Shown piece by piece: positions 9,401 to 18,280 of a stretch of 64,000 nucleotides of DNA. The DNA is from Fidelibacterota bacterium (GTDB lineage: Bacteria > Pseudomonadota > Alphaproteobacteria > Rhodospirillales > Rhodospirillaceae): positions 124,001 to 188,000 of the forward strand of contig CANJBL010000005.1 in NCBI GenBank assembly GCA_947472795.1, in the 5' to 3' direction. A model generated the notes under the pieces. The model was not told the DNA's origin. It saw only the letters and a list, made by a program, of their open reading frames with translations, and did no database searches. Within the stretch, counting starts at the first letter, position 1. Every line of letters starts with the position of its first letter. The position numbers and the translations under genes were made by a program.

Positions 9401-9558
9401 CTGTGATCGGCGGACTTATCACCTCGACCGCCTTATGTTTACTGGTCGTGCCGGTGGTGTTCTTCTATGTGGTGCGGTTTGAAAATTGGCTGGCCCATCT
9501 CAGACCCAAGACCACGGCGCATGACGTGCCGCACGCACACACGCAGCCCGGCGAGTAA
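6478..9558 (+). CDS. RND efflux transporter permease, HAE1 (AcrB-like) family
   Basis: A 1026-residue inner-membrane proton/drug antiporter subunit, full length for the family. It begins with a GTG preceded by AAGGAG 9 nt upstream. The first membrane segment follows NPVPTIMLFALLAL, then FPDIDLPTVSV and the large porter loop. TM4 carries the proton-relay Asp pair in GILVDDAIVEIENV. The second half repeats the fold and contains GIVTKNSILLVDYA. A run of glycines near residues 597-602 sits in the second porter loop. It is 41 bp from the adaptor gene, and no outer-membrane TolC-like gene is nearby, so an unlinked channel is likely. The substrate is unknown. The stop abuts the convergent HAD gene with no spacing. 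Confidence 0.95.
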   Translation: MNFATWSIRNPVPTIMLFALLALAGLWGFSRLPIQNFPDIDLPTVSVTLSLPGAAPEQLETEVARRVEDSIATLQGVRHIRTTVTTGRVSVNVEFQLEKNLSDAVTETKNAVDQVRGDLPADVQPPIVIAQTVNGQPLVSFAVASTHLDEEGLSWFVDDTIARTVLAVPGVGRVERVGGVNREVIVEIDPARLSGLGITAAQVSRALRQVQQESSGGRGQIGGAEQAVRTIALARQAADLAALPIVLPNGRNVRLDEVATITDGTAERMQAALIDGKPAVGVRVYRSRGYDEVAIAKGAEEAMQSLMKADPSLTITQVFNNTTYTLSQYKGSMNLLFEGAGLAVLVVWLFLRDWRATLISATALPLSILPTFAAMQWLGYSLNTLTLLAMAVIVGILVDDAIVEIENVERHIQSGKPVEQATADAVNEIALAVIATTMTLVVVFLPTALMSGVPGLFFQQFGWTVVIAVLASLLVARMLTPMLAARFLKPKAHHNEETGPVMRRYLSAVSWCLHHRKTTILGALLFFISSLAMVPFIPAGFVPQGDRGLTNVRFELPPGSNLERSLDVAERTRTALTGIPGIEHVFTTIGAGIFGGGGGGEVRRGTLLLILGSRGERPPQSEIESAARKAMLQVPGARFDVGFGGQGEKLQMTLTATDRNALIAGTRGLERELRGVGSLSNITSTANLERPEIVVRPNPQLAAERGVTTASIGETLRIATSGDFDPQVARLNLDTRQVYIRVRMPDAARTDLDTIADLRVPGRVGLVPLSSVADVRFENGPAQIDRYDRSRYVNITADLNGMPLGTALNQAMALPAFKSMPKGVHTTNTGDAEFVTELVRGFNVALVTGFLCIFCVLVLLLRDFLHPFTILAAIPLSAGGAFFALLIGNIELGIPAMIGLITLMGIVTKNSILLVDYAIINTRDNGMPTHEALVDACNKRARPIVMTTIAMIAGMMPIAMGFGEDASFRQPMATAVIGGLITSTALCLLVVPVVFFYVVRFENWLAHLRPKTTAHDVPHAHTQPGE

Positions 9559-10233
9559 CTAAGCCTTATTCCAGTCGATGATCGGCAGATTATTGGTCAG
9601 CGCGAGACGGCGCAGGCGGCAACTGGGGTTCACCACAAATCCTTCGTGCGCCCAATTGAGAAGTCCGAAGTCCGAGTGGTGGTCGGAATAAGCCACGACG
9701 CGCGGCTTGCCCGGTAGCGCGCTTAGATAAGCTTGCACCGCCGAGAGCTTCACGGGTCCGTAGCAATTCTCACCGGCAATCTCAGGCTGAAGACGGTCCG
9801 CGTTGTCCCAAACTGACGCCGTCGAAATCACATGGTCAAAGCCCAGCCGCTCGGCGAAAACGCGGGCATAAAAATCGAAGCTCGCGGTCGCCAGCACAAG
9901 ATGGTGGCCCTCCGCACGGTGCCGCGCGATGGCGGCCAAGGCACCCGGGCGTACGCCGCTCGTCAGCCGTTGTGCGGCAAAGTCGTTGGCCCAGGCTTGC
10001 ACCTGGGTACGGGTCGAGCCGGCAATGAAAAGATCGAGAAGGCGCGCTTTGAAGTCGCCGCGGGTCGTTCGCCCACTCACATAATCGGCTCCGGCCACCA
10101 TGCCGCGCACCGCCTGCCAGGCCGTGGCAATGCTGGCCGGGGCGCAATGCAGAAGGAACGGGGTATATGTGCCGTTGCGGGTGACCGTACGGTCCAGGTC
10201 AAAGATGGCGGCAGCAGAAACGAACGATGACAT
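9559..10233 (-). CDS. HAD-superfamily (IB, SerB-like) phosphatase
   Basis: A 224-residue cytoplasmic hydrolase. Motif I is IFDLDRTVTRNGTY, with the nucleophile Asp and general acid Asp in DxDxT. Motif II is LATASFDFY, and motif IV is YSDHHSDFGLL. The helical cap between about residues 30 and 90 is of the IB type found in phosphoserine and lysophosphatidate phosphatases. The ATG at 10233 is chosen because the longer frame adds 62 Cys/Arg-rich residues unlike the family. The substrate cannot be read from the sequence. It converges on the RND pump gene and is divergent from rplY. Confidence 0.85.
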   Translation of the reverse strand: MSSFVSAAAIFDLDRTVTRNGTYTPFLLHCAPASIATAWQAVRGMVAGADYVSGRTTRGDFKARLLDLFIAGSTRTQVQAWANDFAAQRLTSGVRPGALAAIARHRAEGHHLVLATASFDFYARVFAERLGFDHVISTASVWDNADRLQPEIAGENCYGPVKLSAVQAYLSALPGKPRVVAYSDHHSDFGLLNWAHEGFVVNPSCRLRRLALTNNLPIIDWNKA

Positions 10234-10453
10234 CGCAATCTCGAAGCATTCAAAAGCGGGGCATATTGACGGAAGGCCCCTCAACCCGCAAACCCCAGAT
10301 AAGGAACGGGTTTCCCGCCTCGCTTGCTTTAAGAAAGCGAACCGTGTACATGACCCGCGCCTTCGTCCACACCGGTCGAAGGGGCGCCGGCACCCCTGGA
10401 GGCCGCGCCGGCCTATCATATAGATAGGTCATTTATTTTAAAGGAGAAAACCG

Positions 10454-11191
10454 ATGCCTAAGACCAGCAATTTGCAGGTACAGGGGCGCGATCGGGCAGG
10501 TAAGGGGGCAGCTCGGGCCACACGTCGCGGCGGGATGGTTCCTGCTGTGATCTATGGCGGCAACCAAGATGCCACACTGATCGCCCTCGAGCCGAAGACC
10601 CTCACGGCTCTGATGCACGACCCCGCTTTCAAAACCAATATTTTTGAAGTGGAAATTGGCGGCAAGAAGCAGCGCACCATGGCTATGGACGTGCAGCTTG
10701 ATCCCGTCAGCGATCAACCCATCCATGCGGACTTCCGCCGCATCGAAAAAGACACCCTCGTGCGCGTGCCGATCCCGGTGCGCTTCCACAATGAAGGCGC
10801 CTCGCCCGGCATTAAGGTCGGCGGCGTGCTCAACATCGTGCGTCACGACGTGGAAGTGCGCGGCCGTCCCGATGACCTTCCGGATCACATCGACGTGGAT
10901 CTGACGGGCCTCGGAATCGGCGATTCCGTGCACATCAATGCCATCACGTTGCCGGCCGGCATTAAGCCGACCATCGCGCGTAACTTCACCATCTGCACCA
11001 TCGCACCGCCGACGGTCATGACGGTGGAAGAAGAGACCCCGACCGCCGCCGCGACGCCCGCCGAAGGCGACGCCGCCGCCGCGCCGGCCGCAGGCGCTGC
11101 TGCTCCGGCTGCGGGTGCCAAAGCCGCTGCTCCGGCCGCTGGTGCCAAAGCCGCTGCCGCGCCGGCCGCTGCTGCCGCAAAGAAGAAGTAA
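10454..11191 (+). CDS. rplY: 50S ribosomal protein L25/general stress protein Ctc
   Basis: Binds 5S rRNA in the large subunit. The 245-residue protein has the L25 domain (about 1-95), the second TL5/CTC beta domain (about 96-185, including GIKVGGVLNIVRHDVEV), and then a 55-residue tail made mostly of Ala, Pro, Gly and Lys. Such tails are common in alphaproteobacterial L25. AAGGAG lies 7 nt before the ATG, and AT-rich sequence just upstream (10417-10440) is a plausible promoter. The gene is followed by a strong hairpin terminator, then by pth, a common neighbour. Confidence 0.96.
   Translation: MPKTSNLQVQGRDRAGKGAARATRRGGMVPAVIYGGNQDATLIALEPKTLTALMHDPAFKTNIFEVEIGGKKQRTMAMDVQLDPVSDQPIHADFRRIEKDTLVRVPIPVRFHNEGASPGIKVGGVLNIVRHDVEVRGRPDDLPDHIDVDLTGLGIGDSVHINAITLPAGIKPTIARNFTICTIAPPTVMTVEEETPTAAATPAEGDAAAAPAAGAAAPAAGAKAAAPAAGAKAAAAPAAAAAKKK
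11117..11170 (+). repeat. 27-nt direct repeat coding the Ala/Pro tail of L25
   Basis: Two tandem copies of a 27-nt unit begin with GCCAAAGCCGCTG at 11117 and 11144. They encode the nine-residue unit A-K-A-A-A-P-A-A-G, with a degenerate earlier copy upstream. The repeat can change length by slippage in frame. Confidence 0.6.
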
Positions 11192-11200
11192 GACATCTCG

Positions 11201-11230
11201 GGCCGCTTATCCTCATGAGGGTAAGCGGCC
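11201..11230 (+). terminator. Intrinsic terminator of rplY
   Basis: GGCCGCTTA and TAAGCGGCC form the outer stem and CCTC/GAGG the inner stem, followed by the T-rich tail TGTTTGTCTT. It starts 10 bp after the rplY stop. Confidence 0.8.
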
Positions 11231-11341
11231 TGTTTGTCTTGCCAGCCCTCGTCTGGCCAATCTGGGAGCCCCTCCATGCGCCTGCTCGTTGGACCAAGCG
11301 CGCGGAAGGCGCGCAACGATTAAAGACCAGGAATAACCGCG

Positions 11342-11992
11342 ATGCGTTTATTGGTTGGTCTAGGAAACCCTGGAGCGGAATACGCCCTCAACCGCCACAA
11401 CATCGGCTTCCTGGCGGTCGAGAAAATCGCCGACCACTACCGCTTTGCGCCGTGGCGTACGCGCTTTCAGGGCCACACCACAGAAGGCTTCATCAACGGC
11501 ATAAAGGTGGTGGCGCTGAAACCCAACACCTATATGAACCTGTCGGGTCAATCCGTCGGCGAAGCCATGCGGTTTTTCAAGCTCGCGGCCGAAGACGTTA
11601 TCGTGCTCTACGATGAAATTGAGCTCACGCCCGGCCGCGTGCGTGTCAAAAAAGCCGGCGGCAGCGCGGGGCACAATGGCATCAAGAGCATCGACTCCCA
11701 CATTGGCCCGGACTACTGGCGCGTTCGTTTGGGGGTGGGCCGTCCCGAAGGCGAAAAAGACGTCTCCAACCATGTGCTATCGAATTTTTCCAAAGCCGAC
11801 GCAACCTGGTTGAATCCATTTCTAGACGCCGTTGCCGGTGAGATTCCCTGGATGCTCGCGGGCAGCGACGGCAAATTCATGACCCGTGTGGCGTTGCTCA
11901 CGCAACCAACACCAGAAAAGAAACCAAAGCCTGACAAGCCGGATACTCAAAAGCCGGATGCTGATAAGGCTGAACCAACGGAGACAAAGTAG
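11342..11992 (+). CDS. pth: Peptidyl-tRNA hydrolase
   Basis: Releases peptides from peptidyl-tRNAs that drop off the ribosome. The 216-residue protein starts with [21 protein letters not shown], cut here to its key parts: the substrate Asn of GNPG and the catalytic His of RHN. NLSGQSV, the Asp in VLYDEIEL and the GGSAGHNG loop also match. The catalytic domain ends near residue 185, and a charged Pro/Lys/Asp tail of about 28 residues follows. Such tails vary among Alphaproteobacteria. ychF starts 2 nt after the stop, so the two are probably co-translated. Confidence 0.96.
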   Translation: MRLLVGLGNPGAEYALNRHNIGFLAVEKIADHYRFAPWRTRFQGHTTEGFINGIKVVALKPNTYMNLSGQSVGEAMRFFKLAAEDVIVLYDEIELTPGRVRVKKAGGSAGHNGIKSIDSHIGPDYWRVRLGVGRPEGEKDVSNHVLSNFSKADATWLNPFLDAVAGEIPWMLAGSDGKFMTRVALLTQPTPEKKPKPDKPDTQKPDADKAEPTETK

Positions 11993-11994
11993 CG

Positions 11995-13098
11995 ATGGGT
12001 TTCAATTGCGGTATTGTTGGCTTGCCCAACGTCGGCAAATCGACGCTGTTCAATGCGTTGACGGCAACAGCGGCGGCCCAGGCGGCCAACTTCCCTTTCT
12101 GTACTATCGAGCCCAACGTAGGTCGCGTGGCCCTGCCCGACGAGCGCCTTGATATCCTCGCGAAGATTGGAAAGTCGGCCAAGATTATTCCGACCCAGCT
12201 TGAGTTCGTAGATATCGCAGGCCTTGTGCGCGGCGCGAGCAAAGGCGAAGGGCTGGGTAACAAGTTCCTCGCCAATATCCGCGAGGTCGATGCCATCGTG
12301 CATGTGCTGCGCTGTTTCGAGGATGGCAACGTCACCCACGTCGAGAATTCCATCGATCCCATCCGCGACGCGGAGACAGTGGAGACCGAGTTGATGCTGT
12401 CCGATCTGGAAAGCCTTGAGCGCCGCGCCGACCAAGCTGCCAAGAAAGCCAAAAGCGGCGACAAGGAAACCAAAGAAATGCTCGCGGTCATGGAGCCCGT
12501 GCTGACGGCTTTGCGCGCGGGCAAGCCAGCCCGTACCGCACGCCCCGAAGACCCGGCGGCGCGCAAGATCTTCGCGGGCCTTCAGCTCCTGACCGGCAAA
12601 CCGGTGCTTTATGCGTGCAATGTCGAGGAAGGCAGCGCGGCGACGGGCAATGCGCTGTCGGCCAAGGTCGCGGCGCGAGCCAAGGCGGAAGGCGCGGGCA
12701 TGGTCGTGATCTCGGCCGCCATCGAATCGGAAGTGGCACAACTCTCCTCCGTCGAAGAGCAGAAGGAATTTCTGGAAAGCCTGGGCTTGAAGGAAACCGG
12801 CCTCACCCAGGTGATTCGAGCTGGCTATACCCTGCTCGATCTCGTCACCTATTTCACCGTCGGCCCGAAAGAAGCGCGCGCCTGGACCATCCGGCGCAAC
12901 ACCAAAGCGCCGCAAGCTGCTGCCGTCATTCACAATGATTTCGAGAAAGGCTTCATCCGCGCCGAAACGATTGGTTACGCCGATTTCGTCGCTCTCGGCG
13001 GCGAACAAGGTGCGAAGGATGCCGGCAAGGCGCGCTCGGAAGGCAAGGACTACATTGTGCAGGACGGCGACATCATGCACTTCCTATTCAACGTATAG
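11995..13098 (+). CDS. ychF: Redox-regulated ATPase YchF (Obg-like)
   Basis: A 367-residue TRAFAC-class P-loop protein that binds ribosomes and prefers ATP over GTP. The N-terminus has [17 protein letters not shown] (Walker A). It is followed by [11 protein letters not shown] and [17 protein letters not shown] (switch II/G3 region). A helical insert around 130-200 precedes the C-terminal TGS domain, with [13 protein letters not shown] and the end [18 protein letters not shown]. The length and both domains match the family. It forms an operon with pth. Confidence 0.97.
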   Translation: MGFNCGIVGLPNVGKSTLFNALTATAAAQAANFPFCTIEPNVGRVALPDERLDILAKIGKSAKIIPTQLEFVDIAGLVRGASKGEGLGNKFLANIREVDAIVHVLRCFEDGNVTHVENSIDPIRDAETVETELMLSDLESLERRADQAAKKAKSGDKETKEMLAVMEPVLTALRAGKPARTARPEDPAARKIFAGLQLLTGKPVLYACNVEEGSAATGNALSAKVAARAKAEGAGMVVISAAIESEVAQLSSVEEQKEFLESLGLKETGLTQVIRAGYTLLDLVTYFTVGPKEARAWTIRRNTKAPQAAAVIHNDFEKGFIRAETIGYADFVALGGEQGAKDAGKARSEGKDYIVQDGDIMHFLFNV

Positions 13099-13172
13099 GC
13101 TTCAAAGCTTCAGCGCGTCGCAGATCACCGCACGCAAGCACCGGCGGCGACATACGCCCCCGCCCCAAAAGC

Positions 13173-13201
13173 AAAGGCCTGGTCTTTTGGACCAGGCCTT
13201 T
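13173..13201. terminator. Bidirectional terminator between ychF and petC
   Basis: AAAGGCCTGGTC pairs perfectly with GACCAGGCCTTT around a 5-nt loop. It lies between two convergent genes and can serve both strands. Confidence 0.8.
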
Positions 13202-13230
13202 GCCGTTTCAGAGAAACGCGAGGTGTCGTC

Positions 13231-13992
13231 TTAGTGCGGAATGTCTTTCCAGATGCGGCGCTTCAACAGGTACGCCAGCCCCGCAAAGAGCAGCGCGTAG
13301 ATCAGAACGCGCAGGCCTGTGGAATGACGGGCTTCCAGCTTGGGTTCGGCAGCCCAGTGCAGGAACGCGGTCACGTCCTTGGCAATGTGGGCCGCATCGT
13401 TTGGCGCGCCGTCGGCATAGGTGACGACAGCATCGCTGATCTGCTTGGCCATGCCGATCTGATGGCCTGGGAAGACTTCATTGTAGTTCAGGCCCGGCAT
13501 CACCGTGAAACCGGCCGGCGCGTCCTTGTAGCCCATCAGCAGATGGTAGACATAATCGGGGCCGCCTTCACGCGCCTTGGTCATGAGCGAGAGGTCCGGC
13601 GGCAGCGCGCCGCCGTTGGCCGCGCGCGCTGCGGCATCGTTCGCGAACGGATGCGGCAGCGGGTCCGAGGCTTTGGCCTTGCGCTTGAACATGTCGCCGG
13701 CATCGTCCGGGCCGTCTTCGACTTCGTACTGGGCGGCAAGAGTCTTAATCTGGCCCTCGCTGTAGCCCAGCGTCTCGAAGTTGCGGAAGGACACGTACTT
13801 AAGCGAATGGCAAGCCGAGCAGATTTCCTTATAGACCTGGAACCCGCGCTGGACCTGCGCCCGGTCGAAGGTGCCGAGCAGGCCGTTGAAGCTCCATTCT
13901 TCCTTCGGAATGTGTACTTCCTCGGCGGCGTTCAGCGCCGCAGGGGTAGCGAGGGCAAAGACCGCAGCAGCGGCCAGAAGTACTTTTTTCAT
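13231..13992 (-). CDS. petC: Ubiquinol-cytochrome c reductase, cytochrome c1 subunit
   Basis: The c-type haem subunit of the bc1 complex, facing the periplasm. The 253-residue precursor has a Sec signal peptide ending near ALNAAEE. The haem motif is CSACH (in KEICSACHSLKYVSF), the Met ligand is in IGMAKQ, and one C-terminal anchor helix (LIYALLFAGLAYLL) precedes a basic end. It is the last gene of petABC, 4 bp after petB, and ends towards the shared terminator. Confidence 0.97.
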   Translation of the reverse strand: MKKVLLAAAAVFALATPAALNAAEEVHIPKEEWSFNGLLGTFDRAQVQRGFQVYKEICSACHSLKYVSFRNFETLGYSEGQIKTLAAQYEVEDGPDDAGDMFKRKAKASDPLPHPFANDAAARAANGGALPPDLSLMTKAREGGPDYVYHLLMGYKDAPAGFTVMPGLNYNEVFPGHQIGMAKQISDAVVTYADGAPNDAAHIAKDVTAFLHWAAEPKLEARHSTGLRVLIYALLFAGLAYLLKRRIWKDIPH

Positions 13993-13996
13993 GGCG

Positions 13997-15217
13997 CTAC
14001 TCCGCGGCCTTCATAACGGGTTGGCTGATGCTGGCAGGAAGTGGTTTCGGCGTCTCCACCCAGCCCAGAACCGGCAAGATCACGAGCAGGTGGAAGAAGT
14101 ACCAGAACGTGCCGATGCGGCTGAGGATCAGCGGCAGACCCTCCGCAAGCTGTGAACCGCACCAGCCCAGCGTAACGGCGTTGAGCAGGAAGACCCAGAA
14201 GAACACGCGGTACACGGGGCGGAAGTTCGCCGAGCGTACGCGGCTGGTGTCCAACCACGGCAGGACAAACATGATCAGAATAGAACCGAACATCGCAACC
14301 ACGCCGAGCAGCTTGTTCGGGATGGCGCGCAGAATCGCGTAGAACGGCAGGTAGTACCATTCAGGCACGATGTGCGGCGGTGTCTGCAGCGGATTGGCCT
14401 TCACGTAGTTGAGCGGATCGCCCAGGATGTTGGGGAACCAGAATACCACCGTGAAATAGATCACCACGAACACGCCGAGGCCGAACACATCCTTCGCCAC
14501 GTAGTAAGGGAAGAACGGGATCTTGTCGGCGGGTGCCGCATCGATGCCCAGCGGGTTGTTGGCGCCCGGCACGTGCAGGGCCCAGATGTGCAGGAAGATG
14601 AGGCCGATGATGACGAACGGCAGCAGGTAGTGCAGGGCGAAGAAGCGGTTCAGCGTCGGGTTATCGACCGAGAAACCACCCCACAACAGGGTGACGACGG
14701 CTTTGCCCACGCCTGGGATCGCCGAGAACAGGTTGGTGATGACGGTCGCACCCCAGAAGCTCATCTGGCCCCAGGGCAGCACGTAGCCCAGGAAGCCCGT
14801 GGCCATCATGGCGAGATAGATCAGGATGCCGATCCACCACAACACTTCGCGCGGCGCTTTATAAGAGCCGTAGTACATGCCGCGCAGAATGTGGATGTAG
14901 ACCACGATAAAGAAGAAGCTGGCGCCGTTGGAATGCATATAACGGATAAGCCAGCCGAAGTTCACGTCGCGCATGATGCGCTCGACGCTGTCGAAGGCCA
15001 GCGTCACGTGCGGCGTGTAGTTCATGGCCAGGAAGATGCCGGAGAAGATCATCACCGCCAGCATGAACATGGCCAGCGAGCCGAAATTCCACCAGTAATT
15101 CAGGTTGCGCGGCACCGGATACTTGGTGCCCAGGGAATGGTCGAGCCAGTGGACGATCGGAAGACGTTCCTCGTGCCACTCATAGGCTTTGCGCCAGATG
15201 CTTTTTTCTGTGCTCAT
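13997..15217 (-). CDS. petB: Ubiquinol-cytochrome c reductase, cytochrome b subunit
   Basis: The membrane core that oxidises ubiquinol and holds haems bL and bH. The 406-residue protein has about eight membrane helices. Paired His ligands appear in [17 protein letters not shown] and in the ALHYLLPF / FLHIWALH helix. The Qo-site signature PEWY occurs in [15 protein letters not shown]. The start has AAGGAG just upstream. It is the second gene of the operon, 11 bp after petA. The size matches the alphaproteobacterial unfused form. Confidence 0.98.
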   Translation of the reverse strand: MSTEKSIWRKAYEWHEERLPIVHWLDHSLGTKYPVPRNLNYWWNFGSLAMFMLAVMIFSGIFLAMNYTPHVTLAFDSVERIMRDVNFGWLIRYMHSNGASFFFIVVYIHILRGMYYGSYKAPREVLWWIGILIYLAMMATGFLGYVLPWGQMSFWGATVITNLFSAIPGVGKAVVTLLWGGFSVDNPTLNRFFALHYLLPFVIIGLIFLHIWALHVPGANNPLGIDAAPADKIPFFPYYVAKDVFGLGVFVVIYFTVVFWFPNILGDPLNYVKANPLQTPPHIVPEWYYLPFYAILRAIPNKLLGVVAMFGSILIMFVLPWLDTSRVRSANFRPVYRVFFWVFLLNAVTLGWCGSQLAEGLPLILSRIGTFWYFFHLLVILPVLGWVETPKPLPASISQPVMKAAE

Positions 15218-15228
15218 GGTTTTTCTCC

Positions 15229-15786
15229 TTACCCGATGCGCACAGTTGTATCGCTCAGGAACTGATATTCCGGCACTTCAAGATTGAGCGGCGCGGGTCC
15301 TTTGCGGATGCGCCCCGAAGTGTCGTAGTGCGAGCCGTGGCACGGGCAGAACCAGCCGCCAAAATCGCCGTGCGGATCGTTTGCTTTGATGCCGAGCGGG
15401 ATGCAGCCCAGGTGCGTGCAGACGCCGACGAGGATCAGATACTGGTCCTTGTCCTTCTTCACGCGGACCTCGTCCTTCTGCGGATCGCGCAGTTCGGAGA
15501 CGTCAACCTTGCGTGCGGCCTCGATCTCGGCCGGCGTGCGGTGAGCGACGAATACAGGCTTGCCGCGCCAGACGACGATGATGCGCTGACCCTCGGCAAC
15601 ACCCGAGATGTTAAATTCAGTGGTCGACAGCGAAAGGGTATCCGCGGCCGGATTCATGCTGCTGATCAACGGCCAGACCATCATGCCGGCGCCAACCGCG
15701 CCCATGGCTACCGTGGTGTGCAACAAAAAGTCGCGCCGGGTTTCGCCCGCCGCATCGGCAGCATGAGCATGTGCCGTATTCGCCAT
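15229..15786 (-). CDS. petA: Ubiquinol-cytochrome c reductase, Rieske iron-sulfur subunit
   Basis: Carries the 2Fe-2S cluster that takes the first electron from quinol. The 185-residue protein starts with a Tat-type anchor ([10 protein letters not shown], then a hydrophobic helix) that is normally kept. Cluster ligands are seen in [10 protein letters not shown] and [10 protein letters not shown]. The ATG at 15786 is chosen over an in-frame ATG at 15825 because it gives the usual short N-end before the twin-arginine. It is first in the petABC operon. The 214 bp upstream of it, shared with divergent trmL, must hold both promoters. Confidence 0.97.
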   Translation of the reverse strand: MANTAHAHAADAAGETRRDFLLHTTVAMGAVGAGMMVWPLISSMNPAADTLSLSTTEFNISGVAEGQRIIVVWRGKPVFVAHRTPAEIEAARKVDVSELRDPQKDEVRVKKDKDQYLILVGVCTHLGCIPLGIKANDPHGDFGGWFCPCHGSHYDTSGRIRKGPAPLNLEVPEYQFLSDTTVRIG

Positions 15787-16000
15787 AATGTGATCCCTTC
15801 TCTGTGACCCCAAAGTCCCGCCCAAGCGGAGGCCCCGCGGGGCAGTTTCGATTCGCGCGTTTTGGTCGTTCGAACGCTGTCCTTATTGCCCCCGGGACGG
15901 CCCCAACCGGCGGAAGCATAAGGGTTTTCAGCGCCCGGGGTATAGAATAAAAAGCCAGCCTTGAAAAGGCCTCCCAATGGGCCTTTCTTGTAGATGAAAC

Positions 16001-16480
16001 ATGTCCATGCGGCTTGCCCTCTATCAGCCCGATATCCCTCAGAACACCGGCGCGGCTTTGCGCTTGGCGGCCTGTTTCAAAGTGCCTCTGGATATCATCG
16101 AGCCTTGTGGTTTTCCCTTTGACGACAAAAGGTTGCGCCGCAGCGCCATGGACTACAGCGAGACTGTCGAACTGGTCCGTCACGAGTCTTGGGAGGCCTT
16201 CTTTGCGCGCTTCACACCGGCGCGGCAGGAGCGCCTAATCCTGTTATCCACAGCCTCCTCGGTTCCCTATACCGATTTTGCCTATGCGCCGGGGGATACG
16301 CTCCTGCTCGGGCGGGAGAGCGCCGGCGTCCCCCCAGAAATCCACAGCGCCGTTCATGCCCGGGTGCGCATTCCGATGGCTGCCGGCCTGCGGTCGCTCA
16401 ACATGGTGATGGCGGGCGCTATCGTCCTGGCCGAAGCATTGCGCCAGCAAGGCCAATTTACCGGCCGGCTCGCGCTATAG
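16001..16480 (+). CDS. trmL: tRNA (cytidine/uridine-34 2'-O)-methyltransferase
   Basis: A 159-residue SPOUT-class enzyme that 2'-O-methylates the wobble base of tRNA-Leu species. It shows the trefoil-knot motifs YQPDIPQNTGAALRLAACF near the N-end, LLLGRESAGVP in the middle, and RIPMAAGLRSLNMVMAGAIV near the C-end. The length is that of the minimal TrmL family without a separate RNA-binding domain. It is divergent from petABC. A perfect DnaA-box 9-mer at 16246-16254 lies inside the coding frame and is probably coincidental. Confidence 0.93.
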   Translation: MSMRLALYQPDIPQNTGAALRLAACFKVPLDIIEPCGFPFDDKRLRRSAMDYSETVELVRHESWEAFFARFTPARQERLILLSTASSVPYTDFAYAPGDTLLLGRESAGVPPEIHSAVHARVRIPMAAGLRSLNMVMAGAIVLAEALRQQGQFTGRLAL

Positions 16481-16636
16481 GCGTCAGAAAACGGGAACTG
16501 CTCTACCTCTACTCTCTTTAGGCGGGTGACAATAAATTCATTCCCTCACCATGATTTTGTAAGGCTGAGGGTCTTACATTATCCCCATCGTCACAGACCA
16601 AGACGGATCCCCTCTGGCAAGGTTGTGACACCCCAG

Positions 16637-16697
16637 AAGGCCCTTCCCCCCTCCGGGCCTTTATAAGACGAACGGCTCCGGTCCCCCTCCGGAGCCG
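16637..16697. terminator. Two GC-rich hairpins at the trmL/cca convergence
   Basis: AAGGCCC (16637-16643) pairs with GGGCCTT (16655-16661). Just beyond it an ACGGCTCCGG / CCGGAGCCGT stem is followed on the plus strand by TTCCTTTTT. The second stem lies within the last codons of cca, so it can terminate plus-strand transcription from trmL. The first stem acts after the cca stop. Confidence 0.55.
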
Positions 16698-17938
16698 TTT
16701 CCTTTTTGAGATTCAATAAGATAGCGCATTCGCTCGCGCACAGCCACCTTGTCGGGCTCAAAGCCGGCCCCAATCCACCATTCCTCCGCCGCGGCCAGAA
16801 TGCGCCCCACCGCCGGGCCGGGTGACACCCCCAGCGCTAGCACGTCCGCCCCTGTGGCTGGGAACGACCGCGGTATCCATTGCGCCGCGACTTCCAGTAA
16901 GGCGCGCCAAGGCGCGCTCAGCTCATGGGCGGGGCGTCGCGCCCAAGCCAACAGCACGCGCTCTGTCACAAGCGATGCGCCGAGGTGATACAGCGCGCGG
17001 CGTAACCGCAAGGGATCGGTGTGATCGTCCAGCAAGGGTTCGCTGGCGGCCAATGTTTGCAAGCGATCGCGGTCGTTGTTGGAAAGTTTGAGTCGCGCCG
17101 CCACGTCGTCAACGCTTCCCATTGGAAGAAGTGCGGCCATACGCCGCAGCCAATCCTGCGGACGCGCTGGATTTGCCTCTTTCTCCAACGCAAGGAGCCG
17201 ATCCAGGATAGCGATCCCTTCCGCCTCGGGAAGGATCTGTGCGAGCACGCCCGTCTCTTTCATATCCTTCAGCGCTTGCGCAGGCGAAGGCGCGCCCAGC
17301 AATTTCGCGACCTCCTGCTGCACGCGCTCCGCCGACAGCTGCGTCAGTCCGGCGGCATGTTTGCGGCACGCTTCAAGCGTCTCCGCGTCCAGCGGCACGC
17401 GCCCATACCATGCGAAGAAACGGAACAGGCGCAGAATACGCAAATAGTCTTCGATGATGCGATCTTCGGCTTTGCCGACAAAACGCACCCGGCCCGCGCG
17501 TGCATCCTCGCAGCCCCCATGATCGTCGAACAAAGTGCCATCTGCCCGCAGCGACATGGCGTTGAACGTGAAGTCTCGCCGGCGCGCATCTTCATGCCAG
17601 TCTGTGGTGAACTCCACGACCGCATGACGCCCGTCGCAGGCCGTGTCCTGGCGCAAAGTGGTGATCTCGAAGGTCTCGGTCTCCACTACCGCCATCACCG
17701 TGCCGTGCGCGATGCCTATGGGCACGGTCTTAAGACCGGCGGCTGCGAGACGTTCTATGACGCGCTCTGGAATATCCGGCGTGGCCAGATCGATCTCTTT
17801 CACCGCCAATCCCATCACGGCGTTGCGCACGGCGCCGCCGACAAACCGCACATCAACGTCGGGAGAACCCAGCGCTGAAAGCAGGCGCTGCACAGGACCT
17901 GTGGTCATCCAGGGTTGGCGCAAGAGATGCGATGACAT
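16661..17938 (-). CDS. cca: CCA tRNA nucleotidyltransferase
   Basis: Adds or repairs the 3' CCA of tRNAs. The 425-residue class II enzyme shows FVGGAVRNAVMG, the metal-binding EIDLAT, and RRDFTFNAMSL. A helical RNA-binding domain follows (FRFFAWYGRVPLD and onward). It has the alphaproteobacterial length. The Gly-rich tail (GNGSGGGPEPFVL) is encoded by a GC-rich inverted repeat that doubles as a hairpin. It is the last gene of a four-gene minus-strand run with DUF6111, NUDIX and DUF1285 genes, a grouping commonly conserved in this class. Confidence 0.95.
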   Translation of the reverse strand: MSSHLLRQPWMTTGPVQRLLSALGSPDVDVRFVGGAVRNAVMGLAVKEIDLATPDIPERVIERLAAAGLKTVPIGIAHGTVMAVVETETFEITTLRQDTACDGRHAVVEFTTDWHEDARRRDFTFNAMSLRADGTLFDDHGGCEDARAGRVRFVGKAEDRIIEDYLRILRLFRFFAWYGRVPLDAETLEACRKHAAGLTQLSAERVQQEVAKLLGAPSPAQALKDMKETGVLAQILPEAEGIAILDRLLALEKEANPARPQDWLRRMAALLPMGSVDDVAARLKLSNNDRDRLQTLAASEPLLDDHTDPLRLRRALYHLGASLVTERVLLAWARRPAHELSAPWRALLEVAAQWIPRSFPATGADVLALGVSPGPAVGRILAAAEEWWIGAGFEPDKVAVRERMRYLIESQKGNGSGGGPEPFVL

Positions 17939-17950
17939 ATGCGCGTGAAC

Positions 17951-18238
17951 TCAGGGTTTTTTGGGCTCGAGATGGCCGGGCACAAGCTCGCCATTCTCCA
18001 GGTGCGGCGGTACGTAAGTCTCGTCGGGTGAGCCACCGCGTATCAGCGCCGTGGTGCCCAGCACGGCGAGCGCAAACACCGCACCCAGGAAAAACAGCAG
18101 TGGCCATGGGCCCTGCTCCAGCTTCGGTGCCGCACCACCATGACGCGCCACATAGCCTTGCCGGTACCAGGCCCAAGCGACATAGGCCATGGCCGGCATC
18201 AGCAGCGGAACGATATAGGTGAGCAGGATCCGCGACAT
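17951..18238 (-). CDS. DUF6111 family small membrane protein
   Basis: A 95-residue protein with two membrane segments (about 5-25 and 45-65). They are separated by a cytoplasmic loop with RQGYVARHGG, and the acidic/basic tail ends in LEPKKP. The sequence and its place between a NUDIX hydrolase and cca match the DUF6111 family as I recall it. The function is unknown. It is 12 bp from cca and 42 bp from the NUDIX gene. Confidence 0.75.
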   Translation of the reverse strand: MSRILLTYIVPLLMPAMAYVAWAWYRQGYVARHGGAAPKLEQGPWPLLFFLGAVFALAVLGTTALIRGGSPDETYVPPHLENGELVPGHLEPKKP

Positions 18239-18280
18239 GGTTCTTCCCCCTTGTCGGTGCCGTTTGTCGGTGGCCCGACG

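Noticed and set aside
16246-16254. Exact DnaA box inside trmL
   Set aside because: It lies within a conserved reading frame and no promoter is nearby, so it is probably fortuitous. It was counted when judging enrichment.
17021-17878. A 285-codon open frame opposite cca, and similar long antisense frames opposite petB and the DUF4159 gene
   Set aside because: All are shadows of well-supported genes and show no family motif.
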